Shown: one piece after another, positions 26,901 to 34,390 of the stretch
Layout of the letters: each line of letters opens with the position of its first letter
How positions within the stretch are numbered: position 1 is the stretch's first letter
Assembly (NCBI GenBank): GCA_014379595.1
Contig: JACMLM010000058.1
Coordinates: 1 to 64,000 of the forward strand
Source: Anaerolineales bacterium
GTDB taxonomy: Bacteria > Chloroflexota > Anaerolineae > Anaerolineales > Villigracilaceae
Direction of reading: 5' to 3'
DNA: 64,000 bases
The notes under the pieces: model-generated
Seen by the model: only the letters and a program-made list of their open reading frames with translations
Databases searched by the model: none
Told to the model about the DNA's origin: nothing
Program-made: the position numbers and the translations under genes

Positions 26901-29900
26901 TTCTTCAAATTGGACAGCGACTGCATTTGGCGTACGCTTGACTTGTTCCTGAATCAGATCATGGATGCGAAATTCGCGGGGGTAATCGGTCTGTGTTTGA
27001 TTCCAATCCATCACAATTTGTTCGCGTTCCGAATCGCTCAGCAAAGAATATGTTGAAACTGGTTTTATCGGATCAGCAACAATGTTCTGCAACAAAGAAT
27101 GAAAATGCTCCAACATGCGCTGAATAGTTGCGGCGTCAAAAAGATCGGTATTGTATTGAATGGCTGCCGCTAATCCATCACCTGTCTCAGCCATCATCAT
27201 AGTCAGGTCGAACTGAGCAGGTTCGCCTCCCAGCGCAATGGATTCCAGAACCAGACTGCCAATCTCCATGCGAGCCCCGTCGATTCCCAAAGCGAACGGA
27301 CTGAGAGCCTGGACTTCCGCTTCCTGTGCTTTTTGCAGAATGAACATCGTTTCGAAAAGCGGCGGACGGCTGGAATCACGCTGCAAGCCCATGCGCTTGG
27401 CAAGCAGAGCAGGTGGATAATCCTGGTGTTCGAAAACGCCCAAAGCTGTCTGGCGAACGCGCTGGAGAACTTCATTAAATGTAGGATTGCCTGAAAAGTC
27501 AGCTCGCAACGCAATGGGGTTAATGAAATAACCGACCAGGTCAGCTAATTCTGAATGACTTCGTCCAGCAGTCACAGAACCAACGATGAATTCCTCCTGA
27601 TTCGAGTAACGGTGCAATAAAGTTTGGAAAGCGGCTAGCAAGGTCATAAACAATGTGGAACTCTGCTCTTGAGCAAGGGCTTTCAATTGTTTGTAGAGTT
27701 CGCCGTCCATAATTAAGTGTTGTGAGTCGCCATGATAAGTCTGCATTGACGTGCGCGGCCGGTCGCTGGGAAGATTCAATGCGGGAAGTTCACCACCCAG
27801 ATGATCCCGCCAATATTCCCAATGCTTTTCGCCTTGTGGGCCAGCCAGCATTTCTCCCTGCCAGTGAACATAATCTGAATAACGAGCGTTGAGAGGCGGC
27901 AAAGAAATCTCCTTGCCAACTTTATTCGCTTCATAAGATGCAAGCAACTCGCGCGCCAATACGGTCATTGACCAGAAGTCAGTGACAATATGGTCCATGG
28001 ACAGCAACAGGATGTACTCCGTTCCTAATACTTGCCGATGACCGTTATCACCATGAACAGCATCTTTTTTGAACAAGAGCACCCGCAATATGGGCCCATT
28101 CTCCAAGTCAAAAGAGCGATGAGCTTCGGCACTCAATCGCGTGTGTAATTGAGCATCGCTCCAAGCCGAGGCGTCTTCAACATGTAAATGAATATCCGTT
28201 GATGAGTGAACCCGTTGAATAGGCTCACCTGCCACGACATGGAATGTACTACGCAACGTTTCATAGCGCGCAACCAACTGTTGAAAGGCTCGCTCAAGAG
28301 CAGGAACATCCAGCTCGCTAATAACGCGAACCGCACCGGTGACGTTAAATGAAATTTCTTCGGGAAGAAGTTGGTGCAGGAACCAAAGTGCCTGTTGACC
28401 ATATGAAAGTGGACTCTCGTCCGAAGACTCTTGCGCGACGATAAGCGGCGTGTCATTCGAAGCCTCAGGCGAATCCAGATTCCCAAGCGCTTCGGTAGCG
28501 AGACTGGAAATCGTCGGCCCCTGCAGAAGACTTGCTATCGAAAGTGTGATTCCTAATTTCGATTCCACTGTGTTCTTGAATTCGATCGCCATTAATGAAT
28601 CGAGTCCCACTGTATCCAGTGGCTGATTAAGACCCAGGCGATTAACATCCATTCCCAAAATGCGGGCGGCTTGTCGTTGGAGGAAATCTTCCAAAACTCT
28701 CTGGCGTTTGTCTATCTCAGTTGCTAACAGAGATGCATGATTCAAATCATTGACGGGCAGTGATTGTGGCTTTGGCTCTTTATGATTTCCGCGATCAATG
28801 GTTTCTTCATGATGTGGTTGAGATTTTCCATTGGATCTTGGAGTAAGAGATGGAGCAGGAACATCCATTTTAATAATAGAAGATTTCCTGGTAGAGGGCT
28901 CCAGCCAATAACGCTGACGTTCAAATGGATAATTTGGCAAGGAAACTTTATGACGAGTGTATCCTTGATCGAAGCCAGCCCAATCAATTTCTGCACCCTG
29001 AACATAGAGCTTACCTAGGCTGTCTAACATCGTTTGCCAATCATCCTGTCCCTGCCGCAAGGATGGTAACCATGAAGATTTTGATTCTGGAAGGCATTGC
29101 CGACCCATGCCCAATAAAACTGGGCTGGGCCCAATTTCAATGAAAGCATCTATTCCCAAGTTGGCAAGTGACTGCATCCCCGCGGAGAATTTCACTTCTG
29201 CGCGGAGGTGTTGTCGCCAGTAATTTGCGTCAGGGGTTTGATCAGGCTCGAGAATACCGCCATTCAGGTTCGAGATCAGTGAGAGACGAGGGGCATTGAA
29301 ATGTATACGACGTGCGGCTGATTCGAAGTCATCCAGAATCGGATCCATGAGAGGCGAATGAAAGGCATGAGATACGTTTAGCGGTTTGGAAGAAATCCCA
29401 AGCTTGGTCAGCTCATCCAAGACAAGCTGCACAGCGGAGCTTTCACCGGAGATGACCGTGTTTTCGGAACCATTCACAGCCGCAATGGAAACTTGATCTT
29501 GATAAGGTTTCAAAATCTCTGCAATGCGAGCTGTATCTGCAAACACAGCGGCCATTGTTCCATTTTGAGGCAGGGCGCCCATAAGTCGCGCGCGGTCAGT
29601 AATTAATCGTAACCCATCTTCCAAACTGAATACACCGGCAACGCACGCGGCGACATATTCTCCAACACTATGGCCAAGTACAGCATGAGGCGCAATACCC
29701 CACGACTGCCACATCTGCGCCAGCGCATATTCGAAAGCAAAAAGCGCGGGCTGGGTATATGTGGTTTGATGAATGAAATCGTCTTTGTTGGTTGGGAAGA
29801 GTATCTCCAAAAGCGGACGATCCAAAATGGATTCCAGAATCTGCGCGCACTGATCAAGCGCGGCGCGGAAGACTGGCTGCGTTTCATAAAGCTGACGCCC

Positions 29901-32900
29901 CATGCCGGGATATTGCGAACCCTGTCCTGTAAATAAGAAAGCAATTTTAGGTTGAGCGCCTGGCTTTACATGACCTATTGATGCAGAAGTTGTATTGGAG
30001 ACAAATGCGACCAATTCTTTTTTCAATTCTTCACTGGAGCCAGCTTGAATGGCCAGGCGATGATCAAAGTGCGAACGGCTTGTATTTGCGGTGAAGGAAA
30101 TATCTGAAGGGGAATGATTTGAATTTTTTAATTGATAACTTGTTTGATAAGCAAGTTCTTCTAACGCTGTTTCAGTTTTGGCTGATAAAGCAAGAATATG
30201 GCGAGGGCGTTTCGGTTCATCTGTTAATGTTTCCGAAACAACCAGCGGCGCTTCTGAAAGAATAATATGAGCATTAGTACCGCCGAAGCCGAATGAACTC
30301 ACTCCGGCAAAACGCGGCTGGTCGCGGCGTTTCCAAGGGCGAAGATAAGTTCCAATTTCGAGTCGAGAGTCTTCCAATAAAAGATATGGATTTACTTCTT
30401 TTAAATGTAAGTGAGGTGGGATGGCTTCGTTTTGCAGAGCAAGCACGGCCTTGATCAGCCCGGCGATTCCTGCTGCAGACTCCAAGTGACCAATGTTCGT
30501 TTTTGCTGAACCCACTAAAACCCTGCCTTTTGATTGCCCATCATCCAGAACCGCACGCAACGATGCGATCTCGATCGGGTCACCAAGCGGCGTACCTGTA
30601 CCATGCGCTTCCACATAACTGATTTGATGCGGAGCAACGTTGGCATTCGCAAGAGCCTGCCGAATGACATCCTGTTGAGCCAGTCCATTCGGAGCAGTCA
30701 GCCCATTACTGCGTCCATCCTGATTCACCGCAGAGCCGTTAATGAGTGCAAGAATATTATCTCCATCGCGCACGGCATCAGAGAGACGCTTGAGAATTAC
30801 AACACCACAACCTTCACCTCGCACATAACCATCTGCACTTGCATCAAATGTTTTGCAACGTCCATCAGGAGACAGCATTCGTGCCTGAGAAAATGTGATG
30901 GTCAACTCAGGAGTCAGGATGAGGTTCACGCCTCCGACTAAGCCCAGATCTGATTCGCCGCTTCGGAGACTCTGACACGCTAAATGCACCGCCACTAATG
31001 ATGATGAACAAGCAGTATCCACCGCCATGCTCGGACCGCGCAGGTCGAAAAGATACGACAAGCGATTCGCCGCGATGCTATGCGCGTTGCCTGTCCCAGC
31101 ATAGGCATCAATCTTTTCCGGATCGTCGAACTGCAAGCGTGAGTAATCAGAACTGCTGATTCCGATGAACACGCCCGTGCGACTTCCAGCCAAGGATTGA
31201 GGTGGGATAAAGGCATTTTCCAACGCCTCCCAACTCACTTCCAGAAGGAGACGCTGTTGAGGATCCATGCGAGTCGCTTCGCGCGGAGAAATCCCAAAGA
31301 AGTGCGGATCAAACAAATCAATCCCGTCAAGGAAGCCTCCCCAACGAGATGTGACTTTCCCCGGAGTGGCGGGATCCGATGAATAGAAGTCATCTACATT
31401 CCAACGATCAGGAGGGACTTCGGTAATTGCGTCCACACCGTTACGTAACAATTCCCAAAATGCTTGTGGATTTGATGCTTTCGGGAAACGACAACTTAAG
31501 CCAATGATAGCAATCGGTTCGTTCGTGTTTTTCAAAGAAAGTTGAATGGGTGTAGGAGACGGACTTACATGTTTGACTTGTTGTGAATCATTCGCCAAAT
31601 AATTAGCTAACAATTCAATGGTTGGATAATCCCAGGCGAGAGTCGGTGCGAGTGTACGGCTTAGGTAAACTTCCAAGTCTCCCGTGAGGCTGACAGCTTG
31701 AATGGAACCCAATCCATAATAAGTGAATGGCTGGCGCGGATCAATAGACGTAGATTCAATTTCCAACATGGATGCTATGTGTGTCATCAACCAGGATTGA
31801 ATCGCTACTGCTGATTTGTTTTGTTTGATATCTGGGATCGATTTTTGAGCTATTGGTTCTGTTTTCTCAGCCTTTTGAACAGTCACCTGATTCAATGAAG
31901 ATGACCTGACATTCCATTGACCAACGACTTCCAAAGTGTTTTCAAGGAAGGCTTTCTTACACGCGCGGCGTTGGATCTTCCCACTGGAGGTCTTCGGAAT
32001 GCTCATGGGCTTGACCAGGACAATGGCGAATACTTGCAGGTCGTGCTTTTCCGCCACTGCCTGACGAATAGCTGAAGCCACTTCATTGATATCAGGCTTG
32101 CGATTTTGGCGGGTAACTTCTTGAACAATGACAAGTCGTTCCTTGCCGCCATCCGTTACGGAAAAAGCAGCTCCCCCGGCAGGTTGCAAAGCAATGTGAG
32201 AGGACTCCACAGATAATTCAATGTCCTGGGGGTAATGATTGCTTCCGTGAATAATGATCAAATCTTTCAAACGCCCCGTGACAAAGAGCTCCCCATCTTT
32301 TAGAAAGCCCAAATCACCGGTGCGCAGGAACGGCCCGTCACCAGTATCCGATAAATAGGCCCGGAAAGTATTGCGTGTTTCATCTTCCAGGCGCCAATAT
32401 CCCTGTGCGACACTGGGACCTGAAACCCAAATTTCGCCGACTTGATCTGAAGTACTTTGTTCAAGCGTAGTTGGATTTGCAATCACGATCTTTTGATCAA
32501 TGATGGGTTTGCCGCAGTTCACCATTGTCCATGAACCGTCATCATCTGGAGAAGCTGGAACGACAAGATCATGTTCGAGAGATTTTCGGTCAACGGTAAA
32601 GGTGCGCGGTTCGGATGGACCATCACCACCGGATACGATCAGAGTACTTTCCGCCATGCCAAAGCATGGGTAGAAAGAAGATTTTTGGAAGCCGCACCCT
32701 GCAAAAGTGCGTGCGAAGCGTTCCAAAGTCTCCGGGCGAATCGGTTCGGCTCCACAGAATGCTAAAGTCCAGGAACTCAAATCCAGAGTTTCCATCTGTT
32801 CGGGTGTGACTTTATCAACGCACAGATCGTAGGCGAAGTTGGGAGCGCCGCAGGAATTGCCGCGATAGCGGCTGATAGCTTCCAGCCAACGCACGGGACG

Positions 32901-33659
32901 CTGCAGGAAGGATACCGGTGACATCCAAGTGGCCGACCCGCCCAGGTACATTGGTTCCAGCATGCCGCCAATGAGTCCCATATCGTGATAACTGGGAAGC
33001 CAGAAGACGCCCACAACGCTGGAGTCGATGTGGAAGCCATGAGAGATGGCTTTCAGGTTGTGCATCAGGTTGCCGTGGCTGACCATAACCCCCTTGGGCT
33101 GGCTGGTGGAGCCGGATGTGTATTGCAGGAAAGCAAGAGTATCGGAAGTGATCTGCGGGTCACGCCAATCCGCTTCCAGCCCGGCTGGGACCTGATCGGT
33201 GTTTAACCAATGTAACGCCTGCAGATCTGGGGCGTGCTCAAAACGCTGTTCGATGTTTAGGAGAATCGTTGATGTGGTCAATGCGAATGAAGCCCGTGAA
33301 TCATCCACAATGGATTGGATGCGCGGCACTGGACGATTTAGACGCGGCGGGTAGGCAGGCACCGCTGTGACACCGGCATATAAACAGCCCATAAAGGAGG
33401 CGACAAAATCCATACCCGCTGGATACAGAAGCAGGGCCCGCTCACCGCGCGCGCCAAAACTTTCCAACCATGCGCCAATTGCGCGGGCACGGCGATCCAA
33501 TTCGCCATAGGTAATAGAGATGACCTCGGACTGGTCATCTTGAATGAAGCGATAGACAAGTTCATCGGGCTGCTCTTGCGCCCGGGTTAGGAGAATTTTA
33601 ACAAGCGAATTTAATGGAGGGGAAAATTGGGAGGAGGCCAGGCGGGAGGTTTGCTTCAT
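23940..33659 (-). CDS. Hybrid PKS-NRPS megasynthase: FAAL-ACP-KS-AT-ACP-C-A-PCP-reductase
   Basis: A 3239-residue assembly line. Fatty acyl-AMP ligase about 1-600 (YTSGSTSQPKGV); ACP1 with Ser in YGLGSIQ near 651; ketosynthase about 715-1140 (DTACSSS, Cys near 883); acyltransferase about 1240-1540 (GHSVGEY near 1330, HAFHS near 1432, the malonyl-CoA type); ACP2 (GLDSLMA near 1688); condensation domain about 1750-2190 with variant motif MDHIVTDFW near 1890; adenylation about 2230-2740 (YTSGSTGKPKGV near 2381); PCP (GGHSLLG near 2777); terminal thioester reductase about 2870-3230 (GATGFVGAFL, catalytic YAQSK). No ketoreductase, dehydratase or enoylreductase is present, so the beta-keto group should persist. 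Pocket residues read as the glycine code. Predicted release is reductive, as an aldehyde or alcohol. The first gene of its operon; no frameshift seen. Confidence 0.93.
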   Translation of the reverse strand: MKQTSRLASSQFSPPLNSLVKILLTRAQEQPDELVYRFIQDDQSEVISITYGELDRRARAIGAWLESFGARGERALLLYPAGMDFVASFMGCLYAGVTAVPAYPPRLNRPVPRIQSIVDDSRASFALTTSTILLNIEQRFEHAPDLQALHWLNTDQVPAGLEADWRDPQITSDTLAFLQYTSGSTSQPKGVMVSHGNLMHNLKAISHGFHIDSSVVGVFWLPSYHDMGLIGGMLEPMYLGGSATWMSPVSFLQRPVRWLEAISRYRGNSCGAPNFAYDLCVDKVTPEQMETLDLSSWTLAFCGAEPIRPETLERFARTFAGCGFQKSSFYPCFGMAESTLIVSGGDGPSEPRTFTVDRKSLEHDLVVPASPDDDGSWTMVNCGKPIIDQKIVIANPTTLEQSTSDQVGEIWVSGPSVAQGYWRLEDETRNTFRAYLSDTGDGPFLRTGDLGFLKDGELFVTGRLKDLIIIHGSNHYPQDIELSVESSHIALQPAGGAAFSVTDGGKERLVIVQEVTRQNRKPDINEVASAIRQAVAEKHDLQVFAIVLVKPMSIPKTSSGKIQRRACKKAFLENTLEVVGQWNVRSSSLNQVTVQKAEKTEPIAQKSIPDIKQNKSAVAIQSWLMTHIASMLEIESTSIDPRQPFTYYGLGSIQAVSLTGDLEVYLSRTLAPTLAWDYPTIELLANYLANDSQQVKHVSPSPTPIQLSLKNTNEPIAIIGLSCRFPKASNPQAFWELLRNGVDAITEVPPDRWNVDDFYSSDPATPGKVTSRWGGFLDGIDLFDPHFFGISPREATRMDPQQRLLLEVSWEALENAFIPPQSLAGSRTGVFIGISSSDYSRLQFDDPEKIDAYAGTGNAHSIAANRLSYLFDLRGPSMAVDTACSSSLVAVHLACQSLRSGESDLGLVGGVNLILTPELTITFSQARMLSPDGRCKTFDASADGYVRGEGCGVVILKRLSDAVRDGDNILALINGSAVNQDGRSNGLTAPNGLAQQDVIRQALANANVAPHQISYVEAHGTGTPLGDPIEIASLRAVLDDGQSKGRVLVGSAKTNIGHLESAAGIAGLIKAVLALQNEAIPPHLHLKEVNPYLLLEDSRLEIGTYLRPWKRRDQPRFAGVSSFGFGGTNAHIILSEAPLVVSETLTDEPKRPRHILALSAKTETALEELAYQTSYQLKNSNHSPSDISFTANTSRSHFDHRLAIQAGSSEELKKELVAFVSNTTSASIGHVKPGAQPKIAFLFTGQGSQYPGMGRQLYETQPVFRAALDQCAQILESILDRPLLEILFPTNKDDFIHQTTYTQPALFAFEYALAQMWQSWGIAPHAVLGHSVGEYVAACVAGVFSLEDGLRLITDRARLMGALPQNGTMAAVFADTARIAEILKPYQDQVSIAAVNGSENTVISGESSAVQLVLDELTKLGISSKPLNVSHAFHSPLMDPILDDFESAARRIHFNAPRLSLISNLNGGILEPDQTPDANYWRQHLRAEVKFSAGMQSLANLGIDAFIEIGPSPVLLGMGRQCLPESKSSWLPSLRQGQDDWQTMLDSLGKLYVQGAEIDWAGFDQGYTRHKVSLPNYPFERQRYWLEPSTRKSSIIKMDVPAPSLTPRSNGKSQPHHEETIDRGNHKEPKPQSLPVNDLNHASLLATEIDKRQRVLEDFLQRQAARILGMDVNRLGLNQPLDTVGLDSLMAIEFKNTVESKLGITLSIASLLQGPTISSLATEALGNLDSPEASNDTPLIVAQESSDESPLSYGQQALWFLHQLLPEEISFNVTGAVRVISELDVPALERAFQQLVARYETLRSTFHVVAGEPIQRVHSSTDIHLHVEDASAWSDAQLHTRLSAEAHRSFDLENGPILRVLLFKKDAVHGDNGHRQVLGTEYILLLSMDHIVTDFWSMTVLARELLASYEANKVGKEISLPPLNARYSDYVHWQGEMLAGPQGEKHWEYWRDHLGGELPALNLPSDRPRTSMQTYHGDSQHLIMDGELYKQLKALAQEQSSTLFMTLLAAFQTLLHRYSNQEEFIVGSVTAGRSHSELADLVGYFINPIALRADFSGNPTFNEVLQRVRQTALGVFEHQDYPPALLAKRMGLQRDSSRPPLFETMFILQKAQEAEVQALSPFALGIDGARMEIGSLVLESIALGGEPAQFDLTMMMAETGDGLAAAIQYNTDLFDAATIQRMLEHFHSLLQNIVADPIKPVSTYSLLSDSEREQIVMDWNQTQTDYPREFRIHDLIQEQVKRTPNAVAVQFEEKSLTYKELDKRADQVAKVLTAQGVKAGTLVGLFVNRSIEMLIGLLGVLKAGGAYLPLDPSFPSDRLAFMIEDSGASIILTQTSLLADMPENKAQVLCLDALDQSPSTKRKRKSYSAKPDDLAYIIYTSGSTGKPKGVQIHHQAVVNFLSSMRESLQINADDTLFAVTTLSFDIAVLELLLPLTVGARVVIASAEVSADGALLAQALTDSHATFMQATPASWRSLLEAGWQGKDDLKILCGGEALTNDLAEGLLKRGSQLWNLYGPTETTIWSTIYQVTSNQGVSNTVPIGRPIANTQIYILDSNLQPVPVGVIGDLYIGGDGVSHGYLNRPELTTERFISNPFDSSSVIYKTGDIARYLPDGNIEFFGRSDQQVKVRGFRIETGEVEVALAGHPAIRQAVVVAWKERSSDASLVAYVVPASGDAEREADASQLREFLRTKLPEYMVPSIFVNLESLPLTPNGKVDRKALPQPSQARPDLRALYIAPRTPLELELAQICAQVLGLEDQNGHSVVGVHDNFFDLGGHSLLGTRLVFLLREKYELEAAQLPLRALFEQPTVANLARVIDVALKGEGEVVYASRGNFIQSGQLSLEELNAEAQLDPNITAGDLVYEHVDEPKHILLTGATGFVGAFLLHDLLKQTSAEIHCLLRADDFEKGVLRLKRNLNSYLLWDDSFVGRIKPVLGDLGEPQLGLTDEVFEQLAHEIDVIYHNGAMVNFVYPYHAHKASNVLGTQEILRLASHIKLKPVHFVSTLSILYSSGVNDGRIFQENVDLDDIGAPFGGYAQSKWVAEKLVEQAGERGIPYAIYRPGLVSGHSVSGAWNTDNLISSMTRACILLGSVPNLDVMVNIVPVDFVSAAIIHLSKDPGNLSKVYHLDNHEPLHFSKLADWMADQGFSARKVSFDEWRTELFKHVNHMSSGGWEPYLPLLEEVEEKQVFMPEFDLTNTLTGLNGTGIVCHPVNSQLFSTYMKYFTPQDFLEKPETNAK

Positions 33660-33909
33660 GGAACGATTTTACCTAGTTTATCCGAATTTATTTAAGTTAT
33701 AACACAAAAGATGTTATTAGTTTGATAGCCAAAGGTATAATAGGACATGTAGGGGATTGGATGCACCAGAGCTGAGAAACTTACTTTAAGATCTAGTGAA
33801 TTCTTTAGAGATCGCCCCGCTACATTGTTTAGGCGCAACGATTATCACCTCTTGGACACAATGGAAGTATAATAGCCACTTGGCTCGTCAAAAGTAGTGC
33901 ACCTTGATT
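33660..33909. other. Gene-free right end of the island
   Basis: About 250 bp between the megasynthase start and the tRNA fragment. No reading frame or RNA gene is recognised. TATAAT-like hexamers on the plus strand (33736-33741, GGTATAATAGG; and about 33868, AGTATAATAG) could start transcription toward hsp20. The minus-strand promoter of the megasynthase must lie here, but no convincing -35/-10 pair stands out. Confidence 0.4.
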
Positions 33910-33952
33910 CTTCTAAGCAGTAGGTTGAAGGTTCGATTCCTTCCGGAGGCAC
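33910..33952 (+). repeat. Right attachment-site repeat (attR): 3' fragment of tRNA-Arg
   Basis: Perfect 43-bp copy of 11925-11967, starting in the anticodon loop (CTTCTAAGCAG) and ending with GGAGGCAC. The 5' half of a tRNA is absent, so it cannot make a functional tRNA. It marks the other end of the island. Confidence 0.88.
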
Positions 33953-33990
33953 TGAAAATATAATAAACGAGCATAGGAAGGAGCAGGTTC

Positions 33991-34386
33991 ATGCCTACCG
34001 TTATTCGTAAATCAGTTGCAACACTTCTTGAATCCCGCCGTGAGATTCTTCATGCAGTAAGTTGGCAGGTTCGTTCCAATGGTTGGAGTCCGCCAACAGA
34101 TGAATATGAAACAGAAGAGTCGTACGTTGTACGTATGGAAATAGCGGGGATGCGCGAAGATGATTTTGAGGTTTCCCTCGAAAAAAATACCCTGCTTATC
34201 TCGGGTTCACGAACTGACACTGCACATGAACGCCGTGCATATCAACAAATGGAAATACAATATGGAAAATTTGAAACAGCCATAAGCCTGCCGGGGCCAG
34301 TAAATATTGATCTGACTCGCGCAGAGTATAAAGATGGTTTTTTGATCATTGTCCTCCCAAAAGAAAATCAAAACAAGGTTGAATAG
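33991..34386 (+). CDS. Small heat-shock protein (Hsp20/alpha-crystallin)
   Basis: ATP-independent holdase that binds unfolding proteins. The alpha-crystallin domain covers residues about 40-125: [29 protein letters not shown], the conserved glycine-rich turn ([13 protein letters not shown]). The usual C-terminal I-x-I tail is missing; the protein stops soon after [22 protein letters not shown] is a strong ribosome site before the ATG. Lon starts 4 bp after its stop codon, a sensible proteostasis operon. Confidence 0.9.
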   Translation: MPTVIRKSVATLLESRREILHAVSWQVRSNGWSPPTDEYETEESYVVRMEIAGMREDDFEVSLEKNTLLISGSRTDTAHERRAYQQMEIQYGKFETAISLPGPVNIDLTRAEYKDGFLIIVLPKENQNKVE

Positions 34387-34390
34387 ATAC

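Larger units (their letters stand above)
11968..33952. mobile_element. Genomic island inserted in tRNA-Arg, about 22 kb
   Basis: The segment between the intact tRNA and the 43-bp tRNA fragment contains signalling and specialised-metabolism genes, remnants of other genes, and visibly higher GC in its left third, while the flanks are housekeeping genes. The original neighbours would have been tRNA-Arg followed directly by hsp20. No integrase, relaxase or transposase is visible inside, so the element is decayed, non-autonomous, or was moved by a recombinase encoded elsewhere. Confidence 0.75.

Noticed and set aside
28000..33000. Plus-strand reading frames opposite the megasynthase
   Set aside because: They are short, lack ribosome sites and family motifs, and mirror the codon bias of the large gene.
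23940..33659. Ketoreductase or dehydratase between AT and ACP2
   Set aside because: The stretch after the AT is a short linker (Pro/Ser/His-rich), with no Rossmann GxGxxG motif or hotdog-fold signature.
33910..33952. A second complete tRNA-Arg gene
   Set aside because: Only the part from the anticodon loop to the 3' end is present; the acceptor 5' strand, D arm and half of the anticodon stem are missing.
34349..34390. Lon starting inside hsp20
   Set aside because: Would overlap hsp20 by 38 bp; Met at 34391 directly after the hsp20 stop fits better.
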